Shown here in pieces: positions 22,255 through 32,576 of a stretch of DNA of 64,000 nucleotides (position 1 is the first letter of the stretch; each line of letters begins with the position of its first letter). The notes beneath the pieces are model-generated. The model saw nothing but the letters and a program-made list of their open reading frames with translations, was not told the origin of the DNA and searched no databases. The DNA is from Chiua virens (taxonomy: Eukaryota > Basidiomycota > Agaricomycetes > Boletales > Boletaceae): the NCBI GenBank assembly GCA_019787685.1, contig JAHNUO010000025.1, positions 248,001 through 312,000 of the forward strand, given 5' to 3'. The position numbers were made by a program, and so were the translations under genes.

Positions 22255-22742
22255 TGTAGTGCAATACTCAGGGGGATTGAAAGAAAGAAAAGGGTGAAGG
22301 AATGCGATTCCGTTCGACCCAGGGACAACACTGAGTTGGTGAACGACAAGAAATGGTTTTTGAGTAGTCCGAGATGAATCCAGGGCGAATCCGGATTAAA
22401 ACGGATAGAAAAGCGGACACGGCAGTCCAATCCAGATCGAGAAAATACAAGGAGAGTGAGAGAAAATGAACGTCGACTGAAAATGATGTGAGACAGATGC
22501 ACACAGGCAAAAGCTACTGTATTTTGTCAATACAGTGAATTTTATAGTCCTCGGGAATACCCTCAGACTTGTCCTAAGTAAGGATAATAATAATAAAAAA
22601 AGGTTTTCATACGGTATAAAGTTCGAGAGGCACCCGAATGTCCCTGCAAGGGCTGTGTGACATGGTCTAGCCAATGCTAAGTATGAATAAGGAGCATCAA
22701 AAATAAAATAAAAGAGTCCAAGGCAAAACGGGCGTGGATACA
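22255..22742. mobile_element. Probable LTR (TGTAG...ATACA), related to 13352-14056
   Basis: 488 bp from TGTAGTGCAATACTC to GTGGATACA, sharing the TTTTATAGTCCT and AAGTAAGGATAAT blocks with the LTR at 13352. The two flanks belong to different elements (accessory ORF on the left, Plavaka on the right), and no target duplication is visible, so a rearrangement has happened at this point. Confidence 0.5.
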
Positions 22743-25700
22743 GCAATCCAGATGAGTTCGCACAAGCAGACAGATCAGGATCGGGTGACGATGGGGTGCA
22801 GAAACGTGCTATGCGAGCACAGGGAATACCTATTCCTTACAGCGGCAACTCTAATTGAGGCTAATCCCGACAATCCTGAGTCACAGAAACCACCATTTAC
22901 AGGTGTGAAACATCTGTACGATGTCATCGATGATACGCCATTAGCTGGTATGAAGTGGCAGAAGTTTCACATCAAATACGATGGCAACGTGCAATCACCA
23001 GGTCGGCCACCGTGGATGGACCAAACATTTGACGTTTGGTTTCGTGATCCACTCATTTGCCTTCGCAATATGCTCGCCAACCCGGACTTCAAGGATTCGT
23101 TCGACTATGGGCCATACTGCGAGTATTCTGTTGAAAGAAATGAACGGCGCTATCAAGATTTTATGTCTGGACACTGGGTATGGCTGCACACAGTAAGTCA
23201 ATTACCATCATGTCAACATCATGCCTGACAAGTTCCAGGATAAAATAGCAGAATCACAACACACACATGGATCAACATTCGTTCCTGTCATTCTGGGAAG
23301 TGACAAGACCACCATATCTGTTGCAACTGGCAACAACGAATACTACCCACTCTACATGTCAATTGGCAACATCCATAACACTGTCTGTCGTGCACGTCCT
23401 GATGCCGTCATGGTGATTGGGTTCCTGGTGATTCCGAAAAGTAAGTTTGATTTGTATGGCCGAATCTGCCTGTACTGGATTTTTTCATCTGCTGATCCAG
23501 CTACAAAAGAGCATGCATCGTCTGACAAGTTTCGTTTGTTCCGACGTCAATTATTTCACAACTCATTGTCGACAATACTTCAAAGCTTAAAACAGGTAAT
23601 GGAAACCCCGGAGATTGTGCGCTATGGAGATGGTCATTTCCGAAAAACCATATATGGACTCGGACCATATCTTGCCGACTATGAAGAGCAGGCGCTACTT
23701 GCCTGTATAGTTCACGGGTGGTGTGCCCAGTAAGTAGTAGTTGACGAATTGAATGGAACTGCAGGATATTCACTAATGACCTTGCAGTTGCACTGCAGCA
23801 TGTAAAATACTTGACTCAGACCCAGAGACTCTGGATCGTTGCAAGACATTGACTGAAATGTTGTTTCAAAATGCAAGTTTGGACAACATGTGGGATGATT
23901 TTGGCATAGTTGGTAGCCTTGTTGTACGACATATCATCTATCTATTTTGTCACTGCGGCAATACTGATCAGTGATTTGTTAGCCATTCACAAATGACTTC
24001 CCCTGGGCTGATATACACCAACTAATCGCCCCAGATATACTTCACCAGCTCATTAAGGGAGCGTTCAAGGATCACCTGGTCGACTAGGTCGAGAAGTATA
24101 TTCTACAAGTATCAGGATCGACATGACAAGCAGAACAGATTATGGATAATATTGACCAACAGTTCATTTATCATTTTATGTATTGTCATTGCCCAACTCT
24201 CTGAATATCGTGATAGTATCGCTGTAGTAGCACCTTTTTCCGGCCTTCGTTGCTTCCCACAGGGTCGGGGATTCAAACAATGGACCGGTAATGATTCCAA
24301 AGCACTGATGAAGGTCCGTCAGTCCAAGTCTCTTGTAGTTCCCCCTTTTTTTACAATGAAATCTCTCAAGGTTTATATTGCAGCCATAGAGGGCTATGTC
24401 CCAGACGAAGTTCTGCATACTTTTCGCGCATTCCTAGAAATGTGCTACCTCGTCCATCAAAATGTCATAACTGACTCCATGTTAAGTAAGGTCAAAGATG
24501 CAATCGAACATTTCCACTACTACCATGAAATTTTCAAGACAATGGGCATCACCTCCACATTCTCACTTCCTCGTCAACATGCCATCAAGCATTACCCCGA
24601 ACTGATCTGGCTCTTCGGTGCCCCAAATGGACTCTGCTCATCAATCATGGAGAATAAACATATTACTGCAGTAAAGAAACCATACCGTCGTTCAAACAAA
24701 TACAAGGCACTTGGCCAGATACTTGTTACCAATCAGTGCCTTGACAAGCTCTTGGCCGCACGAACAGACTTCAGCTCTTGTGGTATGCTTGCTGGAACGT
24801 GCTTATCAAATGCTCTTAAATTAATAGGTACGTGATCAGATTCCAAATTATAAGGTAGTACTTGAAGTATGACCTCTAATTTCAAAGCCCAAATGGCCCC
24901 ACCATCCAAGTTTGCTGCCACAGTTGATCGCAATCCAGGTGTTGCTTCAAATTCCGAGTCTGCCAACTGTGGTGGGAAGTTCTCGAATGATAACCAGGAC
25001 GAGGAATTAGATCATAGTGCGACTGTACTTGCTGCACACATTGAGCTCTCTCAAAGGCCACGTGCGTTATGGTTTATCTGTGGTATTTTTACTCATGACT
25101 TTACAGAGTATAAACGTGCCAGAACTGTGGGTGCATTAACCACAGAGCTTGCAATCCCAAACTTGGCTATTCTCCTTCAATGCTTCCTATTTGAGTGCCT
25201 GAACCCCAATGATCCACGCGATACTGTGGATATTCCACCAGGGGAACTTCCTGTCTATGACGGTGCCATGTCTGTCTTCAATTCTGCATTGTCTAGGTTT
25301 TATGCCCCCAGCGACCTGAGCAGAATGGGTGGGATGCACAAAGAATACATCCGATCATGTCCGATGTGGAGGGGTGAAGGCCCATGATACGACTGCGTGT
25401 TTGTTGGAACAGATCCAGGAGCAGAGGGGATGCATGGGTATGAGATCGCCCATGTTTTCTGTTTTTTCTCCTTTGTCCATAAGAGTGTCACTTACCCTTG
25501 CACAGTCATTCAATGGTTTGATAAGGTTGGTGAAGAGCCTAATGAGTCCACTGGGATGTGGGTCGTTTGCCCAGGAACTCTTCCTGATAACCAACGAAAC
25601 TATGCAATAATACATATCGACTCAATTTACCGTGTGGCACACTTGGTACCTATCCGTGGCACTCGCCCCATTTCACTTGAAGTAAAACTGCATCAATCAT

Positions 25701-25768
25701 ATGATACCTTCAACTCGTTCTACATTAATAAGTATGCTGACTACCACTCGTTCATGCTTGCAACTTGA
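22743..25768 (+). pseudogene. Plavaka-family transposase, copy 2, 5'-truncated
   Basis: Coding begins abruptly at the LTR edge, without the C2H2 finger and proline linker seen in copy 1. It then aligns block by block: WMDQTFDVWFRDP, MLANPDFKDSFDYGPYCEY, FVPVILGSDKTTISVATGNN, YIAAIEGYVPDEVLHTFRAF, FSLPRQHAIKHYPELIWLFG, SSIMENKHITAVKKPYRRSN and APSDLSRMGGMHKEYIRSCP, ending INKYADYHSFMLAT. TGA at 25385-25387 follows RGEGP, where CGA is likely (copy 1 reads GPHRDCVF). About seven short introns are needed. It is clearly more similar to copy 1 than a random family member but diverged throughout, so the two copies are not a recent duplication. Confidence 0.82.
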
Positions 25769-26148
25769 TATCCTGTGTATGAGTTTCTTTCTTGGTGAGT
25801 TCTCTTTCATTGACTACTAGATCACGAGGCTTACTGGCGCCCTCCACACTTCCTACCCTCGTTTTGCGCATCTTATTCATCTTTGTTGTATCTAGCATTC
25901 GCTCTACTCTTGCACTCCCCCACCACTATTGCACAATCACTCGAAGCAGCATAATGTATACATGGATCCACAGCGACCTACCCGCCCCCACCCTAGATCT
26001 GAGTGTCTATATCCCGTTTCTTTCTTCCGTTGAACTGCTACTCCTCACAACCACCCTTTCCAAAGGGTTGTCTGTCTGACCCTCCTTTGCCTCCTGTCCC
26101 CACCAATGTCGCTCCCTAGAGTGGTCCCCCTCCATTACCTCCGGTCCT
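25769..26148. other. Spacer after Plavaka copy 2
   Basis: I see no gene or repeat here. Pyrimidine-rich sequence yields only short low-complexity ORFs. The 3' end of the Plavaka element presumably lies in this stretch, but no inverted terminus could be identified. Confidence 0.3.
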
Positions 26149-27217
26149 ATGCCTCCAGCACCAATCCCTCTCACCACCTCCTTCTCCAATGACCAAATCA
26201 ATGCCCTTCACCCCCAGGATCGTCGAAGTCACCGTCAAGATGCAAATGGGTATCCCTCCCACCACCCCAGCACAATCCATCTCCACGCTTGGACGAAGAG
26301 GCCTCATCAGCCCCTTCCTCCAATAATCCACCCCTCTGACTTGTCAAGGTGCCTCTTCCTCAACGAAGATGCTAATTCCAGCATTTACCCTTATAATGCT
26401 TTCCGCCTTCTTTTCACCCATCTCACCTGTTCCACCGATGTCGACCCAACCATGTTTGCCACTCGGGTATCTAAGGTCACCAAGCAACCCTCCCTACTGT
26501 GGGACGCTCAAGGATTATCAGTTCGAAGGGTCGCAGTAGATGGTGAGCTTGTACAGCAATAAGTTGAATGACATTTTAGCAGACGAAATGGTGCGCTTTT
26601 ATTCATACCTTGCATATATGCGTGCTTATCTCCTTTTTCAGGGTCTCATCGAGACGATCCAAATGATTTCCCTTGTCATCTTCCTTGTCGGGGTCAAGAA
26701 GTAGCATGGGCCTTACCTTGTCATCGTTCCACTCAGCACCATGAACTGGTCCAGTGAATTTCCCAGGCGAGCACCAACAGTCAAGACCATCTTGTACAAG
26801 GGCAACCCACGCAGCGTCGCAATCTACAAGTGGAGCCACGTGTCGGTCAATTCCAAGTCCTGTTGACAACCTATGAGTATATCATTAAAGATCGACCAAT
26901 TCTCTGCAAGACAGGCGGATGAAGAAGCACAAGATGATTGCGGATGGAAAGGACCCAAAAGGGCATGTACCCTTCAGTCTAGCTGAGTTTCTCCTACTAA
27001 CCTTACTGATGTTTACAGGAAATCTGGAGGCATCAAAGGGCTGAGCAATGAACTCATGCAACTCCGAAAGATCTGTCAACATCCTTTCCTGTTTGAGAGC
27101 ATCAAAGACAAGGTTAACCTGTCTGCAATAATCGATGATAAACTCATTTGTTCTTCTGGGAAACTCGAGCTACTCTCTCGCATCTTGCTCAAGTCCTTCA
27201 CTACAGGCCACAGAGTA

Positions 27218-28829
27218 CAGTGACCTCAAAAACCCTTTCCATACTAACCGCAACTGCAGTGCGCTTCGCGCACTGCCAGACACCGTGGGAATCTTGCTTA
27301 GCTTTGGTGGAGTTATAAATAATACTTACTCTCAGCTACAAATCAGCCGCCAAGATCATGTGATTTGGTTCACACGCTGTTAAGATATGATCATTTTGAA
27401 ACAGTCATGTCATGGAAAAGGTTTTTGAGCTTTTGAAATCACAAGGGTATTTTGGTATTATTAGTATTTGGTATAGCCTCCTTTGTCTTTAAGCACTGCC
27501 TGAACCCTCCTAGGCATGCTCTCAATCAATTTCTGACACTCCTCAACTGGTATCCTCTCCCACTCCATCTGAACTCTTTCCCATAACTCATGAATCCCAT
27601 TAGGAGGGTTTCATGCTCTGCAAGCCTCCTTTTAAGCCATCCCCAGAGATGTTCTATAGGGTTTAGGTCAGGAGACTGTGCAGGCCCACCCATGGTATCA
27701 AATTCCTGCTCCTCTAGCCATTCCTTGACCTTCTTGCAGGTGTGCTTGGGATCATTGTCTTGCTGAAAGATGGTATCAGGAGGATTGAAACCATAATACT
27801 CCAATGTTTGCTTCAGCTCATCCTTCAAAATCTGAAGGTAGAGGTCCCCATCCATCCTACCATCAATCTTGGAAGCAAATCCAACACCCTCCCAAGTTAT
27901 ACAGCCCCACATCATCAGAGAACCTCCCCCAAACTTGAGGGTCCCATTTACCAGCCTATCACTAAGCCCCTCACCTGACCTTTTCCAAGCCCATTTATGC
28001 CTATCTGACCCTAGGCAACTGATTTTGGTCTCATCAGACCATATTACCTTCTTCCAGTCCTCTACAGTCCAATCCTTGTGGGCATAAGCAAAATCCAAAT
28101 GAGCCTTGCAATGCCTAGCAAAGAGAATAGGGTGTTTGGACTTGACCACAGCCTTCATACCAGATTTCTTCAAATGAAGATGAACTGTACTGGCAGAGAG
28201 AGGTTCATTGATGATATTGGAGAGAGCTTTGGTCACTTGGACAGCATTTTCAGCTCTGCCAGAGGTGATAAGGTGCTGGGCATGGTGAATATTGGCAGGA
28301 GAAAGCTTGGAAGGACAACCTCCAATAGCTTTGGGAAGGGTAGAACACTTCTTGGAGTGAAGTTTGGATATAGCAAAAGAGCTGAGACCAGTTTACTTGG
28401 CAATGGCTTCACCAGAGTGGCCAGCATCAAGCAAAGAAAGAATGGTGTTTTGCTGAGTGAGAGAGAGGGATTTAACCATGATAGTAGTTGAGAATTAAGA
28501 AGTGTGTGAACTTTTTTAAACTTAGACATGCTATTTACATGTATATCCTTGTTTTCATTAACAAATAATGACAAATATTGAATGATTTGATTGAGATCCT
28601 AATTATCATTTCAAAAGCTCAAAAACCCTTTCCATGACATGGCTGTTTCAAAATGATCATATCTTGATGGCTTGTGAACCAAATCACATGATCTTAGGGG
28701 CTGATTTGTAGCTGAGAGTAGGTGCTATTTATAACTTCACCAAAGCTAAGCAAGATTCCCACAGTGCCTGGCAGTGCGCTTTGCGCACTGCAGTTGCAGT
28801 TAGTATGGAAAGGGTTTTTGAGGTCACTG
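27218..28829 (-). mobile_element. Tc1/mariner-type DNA transposon, copy 2
   Basis: The 1612-bp element is flanked by TA (27216-27217, 28830-28831). TIRs of about 222 bp (27218-27439 and 28608-28829) start CAGTGACCTCAAAAACC and end internally in an inverted version of that sequence (AAAAGCTCAAAAACC), the same design as copy 1. Each contains the hairpin GCAGTGCGCTTCGCGCACTGC or a one-base variant. Removing the element and one TA restores the splice donor GTAAGT of the SNF2 relic. Confidence 0.92.
27461..28479 (-). pseudogene. Tc1-like DDE transposase, one stop and one frameshift
   Basis: The gene runs from ATG 28479 to TAA 27461, about 340 codons. A stop (TAA) interrupts the N-terminal helix-turn-helix after the GEAIAK residues near 28395. 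The catalytic segments are intact: VIWSDETKIS, FQQDNDPKHT and SPDLNPIEHLW. A frameshift lies shortly after KRRLAEHET near 27612, beyond which the expected C-terminus (ECQKLIESMPRRVQAVLK) continues in another frame. It is related to copy 1 but clearly a different subfamily. Confidence 0.88.
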
Positions 28830-29227
28830 TAAGTTTTCTCTTGCTCAAAAAGAATCCACTGACTCTCATATGTGAACCTGTAGGTCCTTATCTTCTTCCA
28901 AATGATGAAGGTCGTGGATGTTATGGAAGACTTTTCGAACATGACGGGCTGGAAATATCTTCGGTTGGATGATGGGGCAAAAACAGAAGAGCATACGGGC
29001 CATGTAGCAATGTTCAATGTGAAGGACTTGGAGTACAAGGTTTTCATCCTATCAACACGTGCTGGTGGCTTGGGGCTGAACTTGCAGACTACTGATACAG
29101 TCATCATGTAGGTATCCTGTGCCCAGTTACGCCCATACTGACTGCATTTACCCTGTGGCTGTAGTTTTGACTCCAATCAGTGGGTTAATTTGCTGACAGG
29201 ATGTTCCAACCCTCCAAAAAGTGCTGC

Positions 29228-30062
29228 CTAAGGTGCCCATGGGTGGGGGTGCACACAAGTAAGAAACCTAATGGTCTCGCTTATATTATGCAATTGAACT
29301 AATAGAAAAACCCCTCGAGGATACCACCATTTGTCACCGACAGGCATTAAAGCAGTTCCCAAGAACTTAAACTTGTGGTGTAACACAGAATACGTTACAG
29401 CATCACCCACATCAGATGCAAGACCAGAGCCATTATCAATCAGCACACGTTTGACACCTATAAAGGAGTTATCTCGACAATCAAGTGACCCAATCTTCGA
29501 TGCCTGATTTCGACCCTGCCCGGTCTGGGACATCCGGGACCGATTCAGACTCAGATCTCGACACAAACCTGTCCAAGGTCCAGGAATGTTAACTTTAAAG
29601 TTTTCAAGAATCGCAAGGTCGACTGCATCTATGTGTTCTTTTTCGGCCCCCCTGTTGGCTAGCATGTCTCCTTGATCATTACCGAGGTTGCTGTTGTGGC
29701 TTTTCGTCCAATTAAGGTTTGTGGGGGCACCTCCATCTAAGTTGGTAGGCTGCTGCTTTACTAAACCAGTCAGCATTATTGATGCCGGTCCATCCCTTGT
29801 TCTCCCACTGGCAGTGTTCAAGGTGGGCAGTGAGCCCGTCAATGGCGTATCTGGAGTCGGAGACAATTGTTATGGGGACCGTTGGATCGACCATTGGCAA
29901 TTGGAGGGTGACCGTTATCATGACAATCTCTCCTGTTTGATTTGATTGGTGCGTTCCAGGAACACGTATTGCCCTGTTCAGGGGGTTGTTGTCGCTAATC
30001 CAGATTCCACTTCCATAGACTGCCTCGGACTTGCCATCTCGGAGGCAACAGTCATCGGCGTA
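29228..30062 (-). pseudogene. LINE fragment: RNase H domain
   Basis: Minus-strand reading from 30062 gives the start of an RNase H fold (YADDCCLRDGKSEAVYGSGI), then TGEIVMITVTLQL, the second acidic motif IVSDSRYAIDGLTAHLE, and KSHNSNLGNDQGDMLANRGA carrying the last Asp. A frameshift near 29712 separates the two halves. The order and motifs are typical of the RNase H that follows reverse transcriptase in fungal Tad1-like non-LTR elements. No RT lies beside it. The fragment abuts the SNF2 relic at about 29200. Confidence 0.75.
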
Positions 30063-30239
30063 TATTATTATTGAGTCTGTTCGTTCTCTGCGTTCTCTGC
30101 GTGGGGTTTGTCAGTCTGTATGCCGGTTGATGGTTCGGGATCCCCTCCGTTCGCTATCTTGCTGGTTTTCTCTCTGCGATGCTGGTTGGTTGTTGGTTTT
30201 ATTTTTATTTGTTGTTTTCAAAAATTACCAAGTATTTGC

Positions 30240-30480
30240 CTTAGAATATCATGCCCACGCTTACTCCATCCAGCAAATTAATTGCAATACGGTAGGTTCT
30301 CTGACTCCTTCTCCAGGAATAAGTAAGTGCTGTGAACCAAGACTCTGTGATGCCTTCTATTGTAACCCGGTCAGTCACGGTTGCACTGTTACGCCTGGCA
30401 GGCGATATTTAAGGTATGTACTTACATCGTGTGATTCAGACATCCCTAAAGCCAGTACGCGTCGCTGCCACGTCCTCAAG
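30240..30480 (+). repeat. Block conserved upstream of P450 copies 1 and 3
   Basis: CAGCAAATTAATTGCAATAC and neighbouring words (GGTTCTCTGACTCC-like, GTGAACCAAG) recur in reverse orientation at about 61730-61890, upstream of P450 copy 3. The conserved stretch could include a short first exon starting ATGCCCACGCTTACT with a GTAGGT donor after it. It may be a neighbouring gene of the duplicated P450 locus, and I do not recognise it. Sequence from 30063 to 30240 shows nothing. Confidence 0.45.
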
Positions 30481-30792
30481 CGGTGACCTCGCGACACATC
30501 GAGATCTTGAAGGGTTTCTACGTCGCCAAGCCTTGCGGTAATTCCATTCCTCTTGAAACTTAGGTGCATATACTGAGATCGATTCTGCTCGCTGTTTTAA
30601 TTGATTCCGTCAGTCAGCGCCCGCAGCTAACTTGGAAATTACGACCACTTATTCGTGGCGTGTGTGCTATCGCACAAGAGGGCGTGGCTTGACGTGGACA
30701 GCACGGTGGCGCTAACTGTGACTTGCTTGTTGCAGGATTTTCATATTGAACCTCGTGAACATATACCGGCTAGCACAGGAAATCTCCATGAG

Positions 30793-30800
30793 GATAAATA
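30793..30800 (+). promoter_or_regulatory. TATA-like box of P450 copy 1
   Basis: GATAAATA lies 37 bp before the ATG at 30837. The same box lies at 51317-51324, 37 bp before ATG 51361 in copy 2. About 200 bp upstream are also shared between the copies, so the promoter was duplicated with the gene. Confidence 0.5.
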
Positions 30801-30836
30801 GTTCGAGGTTTCGCCCCGTCTCGGATAGAGATCAGC

Positions 30837-31100
30837 ATGTCTCTCTTCACCCGCATTCTTTCGTACACTTTGACGATCCTCACAAGAATCACAAGATCTA
30901 TCTTCTCATGTCTTTTCGATTTATCAAATGCTTTCCTTCACACACCGAGCTTTTTGGTAGGATGTGTCAACGGGATGCTGTACGCGCTGAGCCCGAGCGC
31001 ATTTCTCGCTCGCTGCCAGTAGGTTTCAGATTATTGACTTGAAGGGACCTATCAATTGATACAGATTTCAACGTTCAACTAGCGAACGCTACGGTCCCGT
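30837..31100 (+). pseudogene. Cytochrome P450 copy 1, 5' part (exon 1 and first 18 bp of exon 2)
   Basis: Exon 1 is 30837-31018 (60 codons plus 2 nt), with a hydrophobic N-terminus (LFTRILSYTLTILT), the usual ER-membrane anchor of microsomal P450s. The intron is 31019-31082 (GTAGGT to CTAG). Exon 2 starts at 31083 (ERYGPV) and breaks at 31100 where the 17-kb element begins. The coding sequence resumes at 48234. Both halves together have exactly the exon lengths of the intact copy 2, so the gene was open until the insertion. Confidence 0.9.
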
Positions 31101-31189
31101 CACATACTTCAGTCAATCACTCTCGCAAAAGTGGTTCCCCCGGCATGTACATTTCCTCGTCAAAGTGGTACCCGCGGCATTCCGGCCGG

Positions 31190-32470
31190 AAATCAGTGAT
31201 TGGTACCGGCCGCCCCTCACTGTAGGCCAGCCAGTACCAATGCTGATCTAATGGGTCATGCATGAGTAGTACCAGCCCATCCTCTTCTCTGTGAGGGGCC
31301 AGCTGGTACCAGTGCCCAACTAATAGCTCACATGTGAGTAGTACCGGCCGTCCCTCTTTGCCTGTGACTGCCAGTGGTACTGGCTGACCATGTGAGAAAG
31401 GGCTGGCTGGTACCAGTGCCTAGCCAGATGGGTCATGTGTGTGGTACCAGCTGATCCTCTTGTGTAAGAAAGGGCTGGCCGGTACCAGTGCACATCTACT
31501 GAATCATGTGTACAGGGTACTGGCCGGCCCTCTCAAGAACAGGGGGCCGGCCAGTACCCCCAGCATCCAATCAGATAGCTCATGTGGGAGTGGTACCAGC
31601 TGGTCCACTTTGTCTGTGAAGTAGTACTGGCTGACCCTCTCATGTGTGAGGGCCGGCCAGTTCCAGTTCCCAGCCAGATAATGTGGGAGTGATACTGGCT
31701 GTTCTCCTCATGCGTGAGAGGGTCAGCCAGTACCAGTTGCACATGCACTACTGGGTCATGTGTGCATGGTACCAGCTGACCCTCTTGTGTGTGTCAGTGA
31801 TGGGGCCAGCCGGTAGTACTAGTGCCAAACTAGATATGTCATGTGGAGGTGGTACCAGCTGGCCCCTTTCATCTGTGACTGCCAATGGTACTGGCTGACC
31901 CTCTTGTGTCAGCATGTGAGGGAGTCGGCCAGTACCAGTGCTCACATAATAGGTGATGCTGTGTTGGTACCGGCCAACCCTCTTGTGTCAGCATGTGAGG
32001 GAGTCGGCCGGCACCAGTGCTCACATAATAGGTGATGCTGTGCTGGTACTGGCCGACCCTCTTGTGTCAGCATGTGAGGGAGTCGGCCGGCACCAGTGCT
32101 CACATAATAGGTGATGCTGTGCTGGTACCGGCCGACCCTCTTGTGTCAGCATGTGAGGGAGTCGGCCGGCACCAGTGCTCACATAATAGGTGATGCTGTG
32201 CTGGTACCGGCCGACCCTCTTGTGTGTAAGGGGGCCAGCCGGTACCAGCACAACAGTGCCCAACTAGATATCTGTGGCAGTGGTACCGGCCAGCTCCCCT
32301 TTATCTGTGACTGCCAGCAGTACTTAGTGGCCCTGTCGCAGTTGTGTGTGGGGCTGGCCGGTACCAGTGCACACATAATGGGTGATGTTGCGAGTGGTGG
32401 TGCTGGCCAACCCTGTTGTGTGCAAGGTGGCCAGACAGAGGTTGGCCAGTACCTGTGCAGGAGCAAGTAA
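31190..32470. repeat. Left subterminal GGTACC-rich array, with four 79-bp units
   Basis: A diffuse repeat based on GGCC(G/A)GTACCAGTGC, CTGGTACCGGCC and TCACATAATAGGTGATG, which between 31964 and 32280 becomes regular with a period of 79 bp (unit starts 31964, 32043, 32122, 32201). Each unit contains an imperfect palindrome (GGTACCGGCCGACC against GGGAGTCGGCCGGCACC). ORFs crossing it are repeat artefacts. A position just inside the transposon end fits subterminal transposase-binding repeats. Confidence 0.8.
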
Positions 32471-32576
32471 AATTGGCACAGCCTGAGAGGACAATTGGTA
32501 ACCACTTTACAAAGTACATTTAAGAATGCATTCAGTCCATTACATTTGCCTGTGGGAATACAACACAATAGTAATT

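Larger units (their letters stand above)
26149..29200 (+). pseudogene. SNF2/BRG1-type chromatin remodeller relic
   Basis: Pieces of one gene lie in order: a QLQ-like stretch (FSNDQINALHPQ at about 26185, tentative), a BRG1-like N-terminal block (SIYPYNAF...DVDPTMFATRV), ATPase lobe 1 ([46 protein letters not shown]), the lobe-2 lead-in (GLSNELMQLRKICQHPFLFE-type block at 27030-27100) and lobe 2 (VVDVMEDF, STRAGGLGLNLQTTDTVI at 28884-29107). Defects: the Walker A Gly-Lys-Thr is lost (GLIETIQ), TAG at 26702-26704 in place of a Gln codon, a frameshift near 26813, a GC splice donor near 26964, and a Tc1-like insertion at 27218-28829. Homology fades by 29200. Sth1/Snf2/BRG1 enzymes slide nucleosomes in the nucleus; this copy is dead. 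Confidence 0.82.

Noticed and set aside
22255..22742. Calling this a confirmed solo LTR
   Set aside because: No target duplication, and the flanks belong to unrelated elements; kept only as probable LTR.
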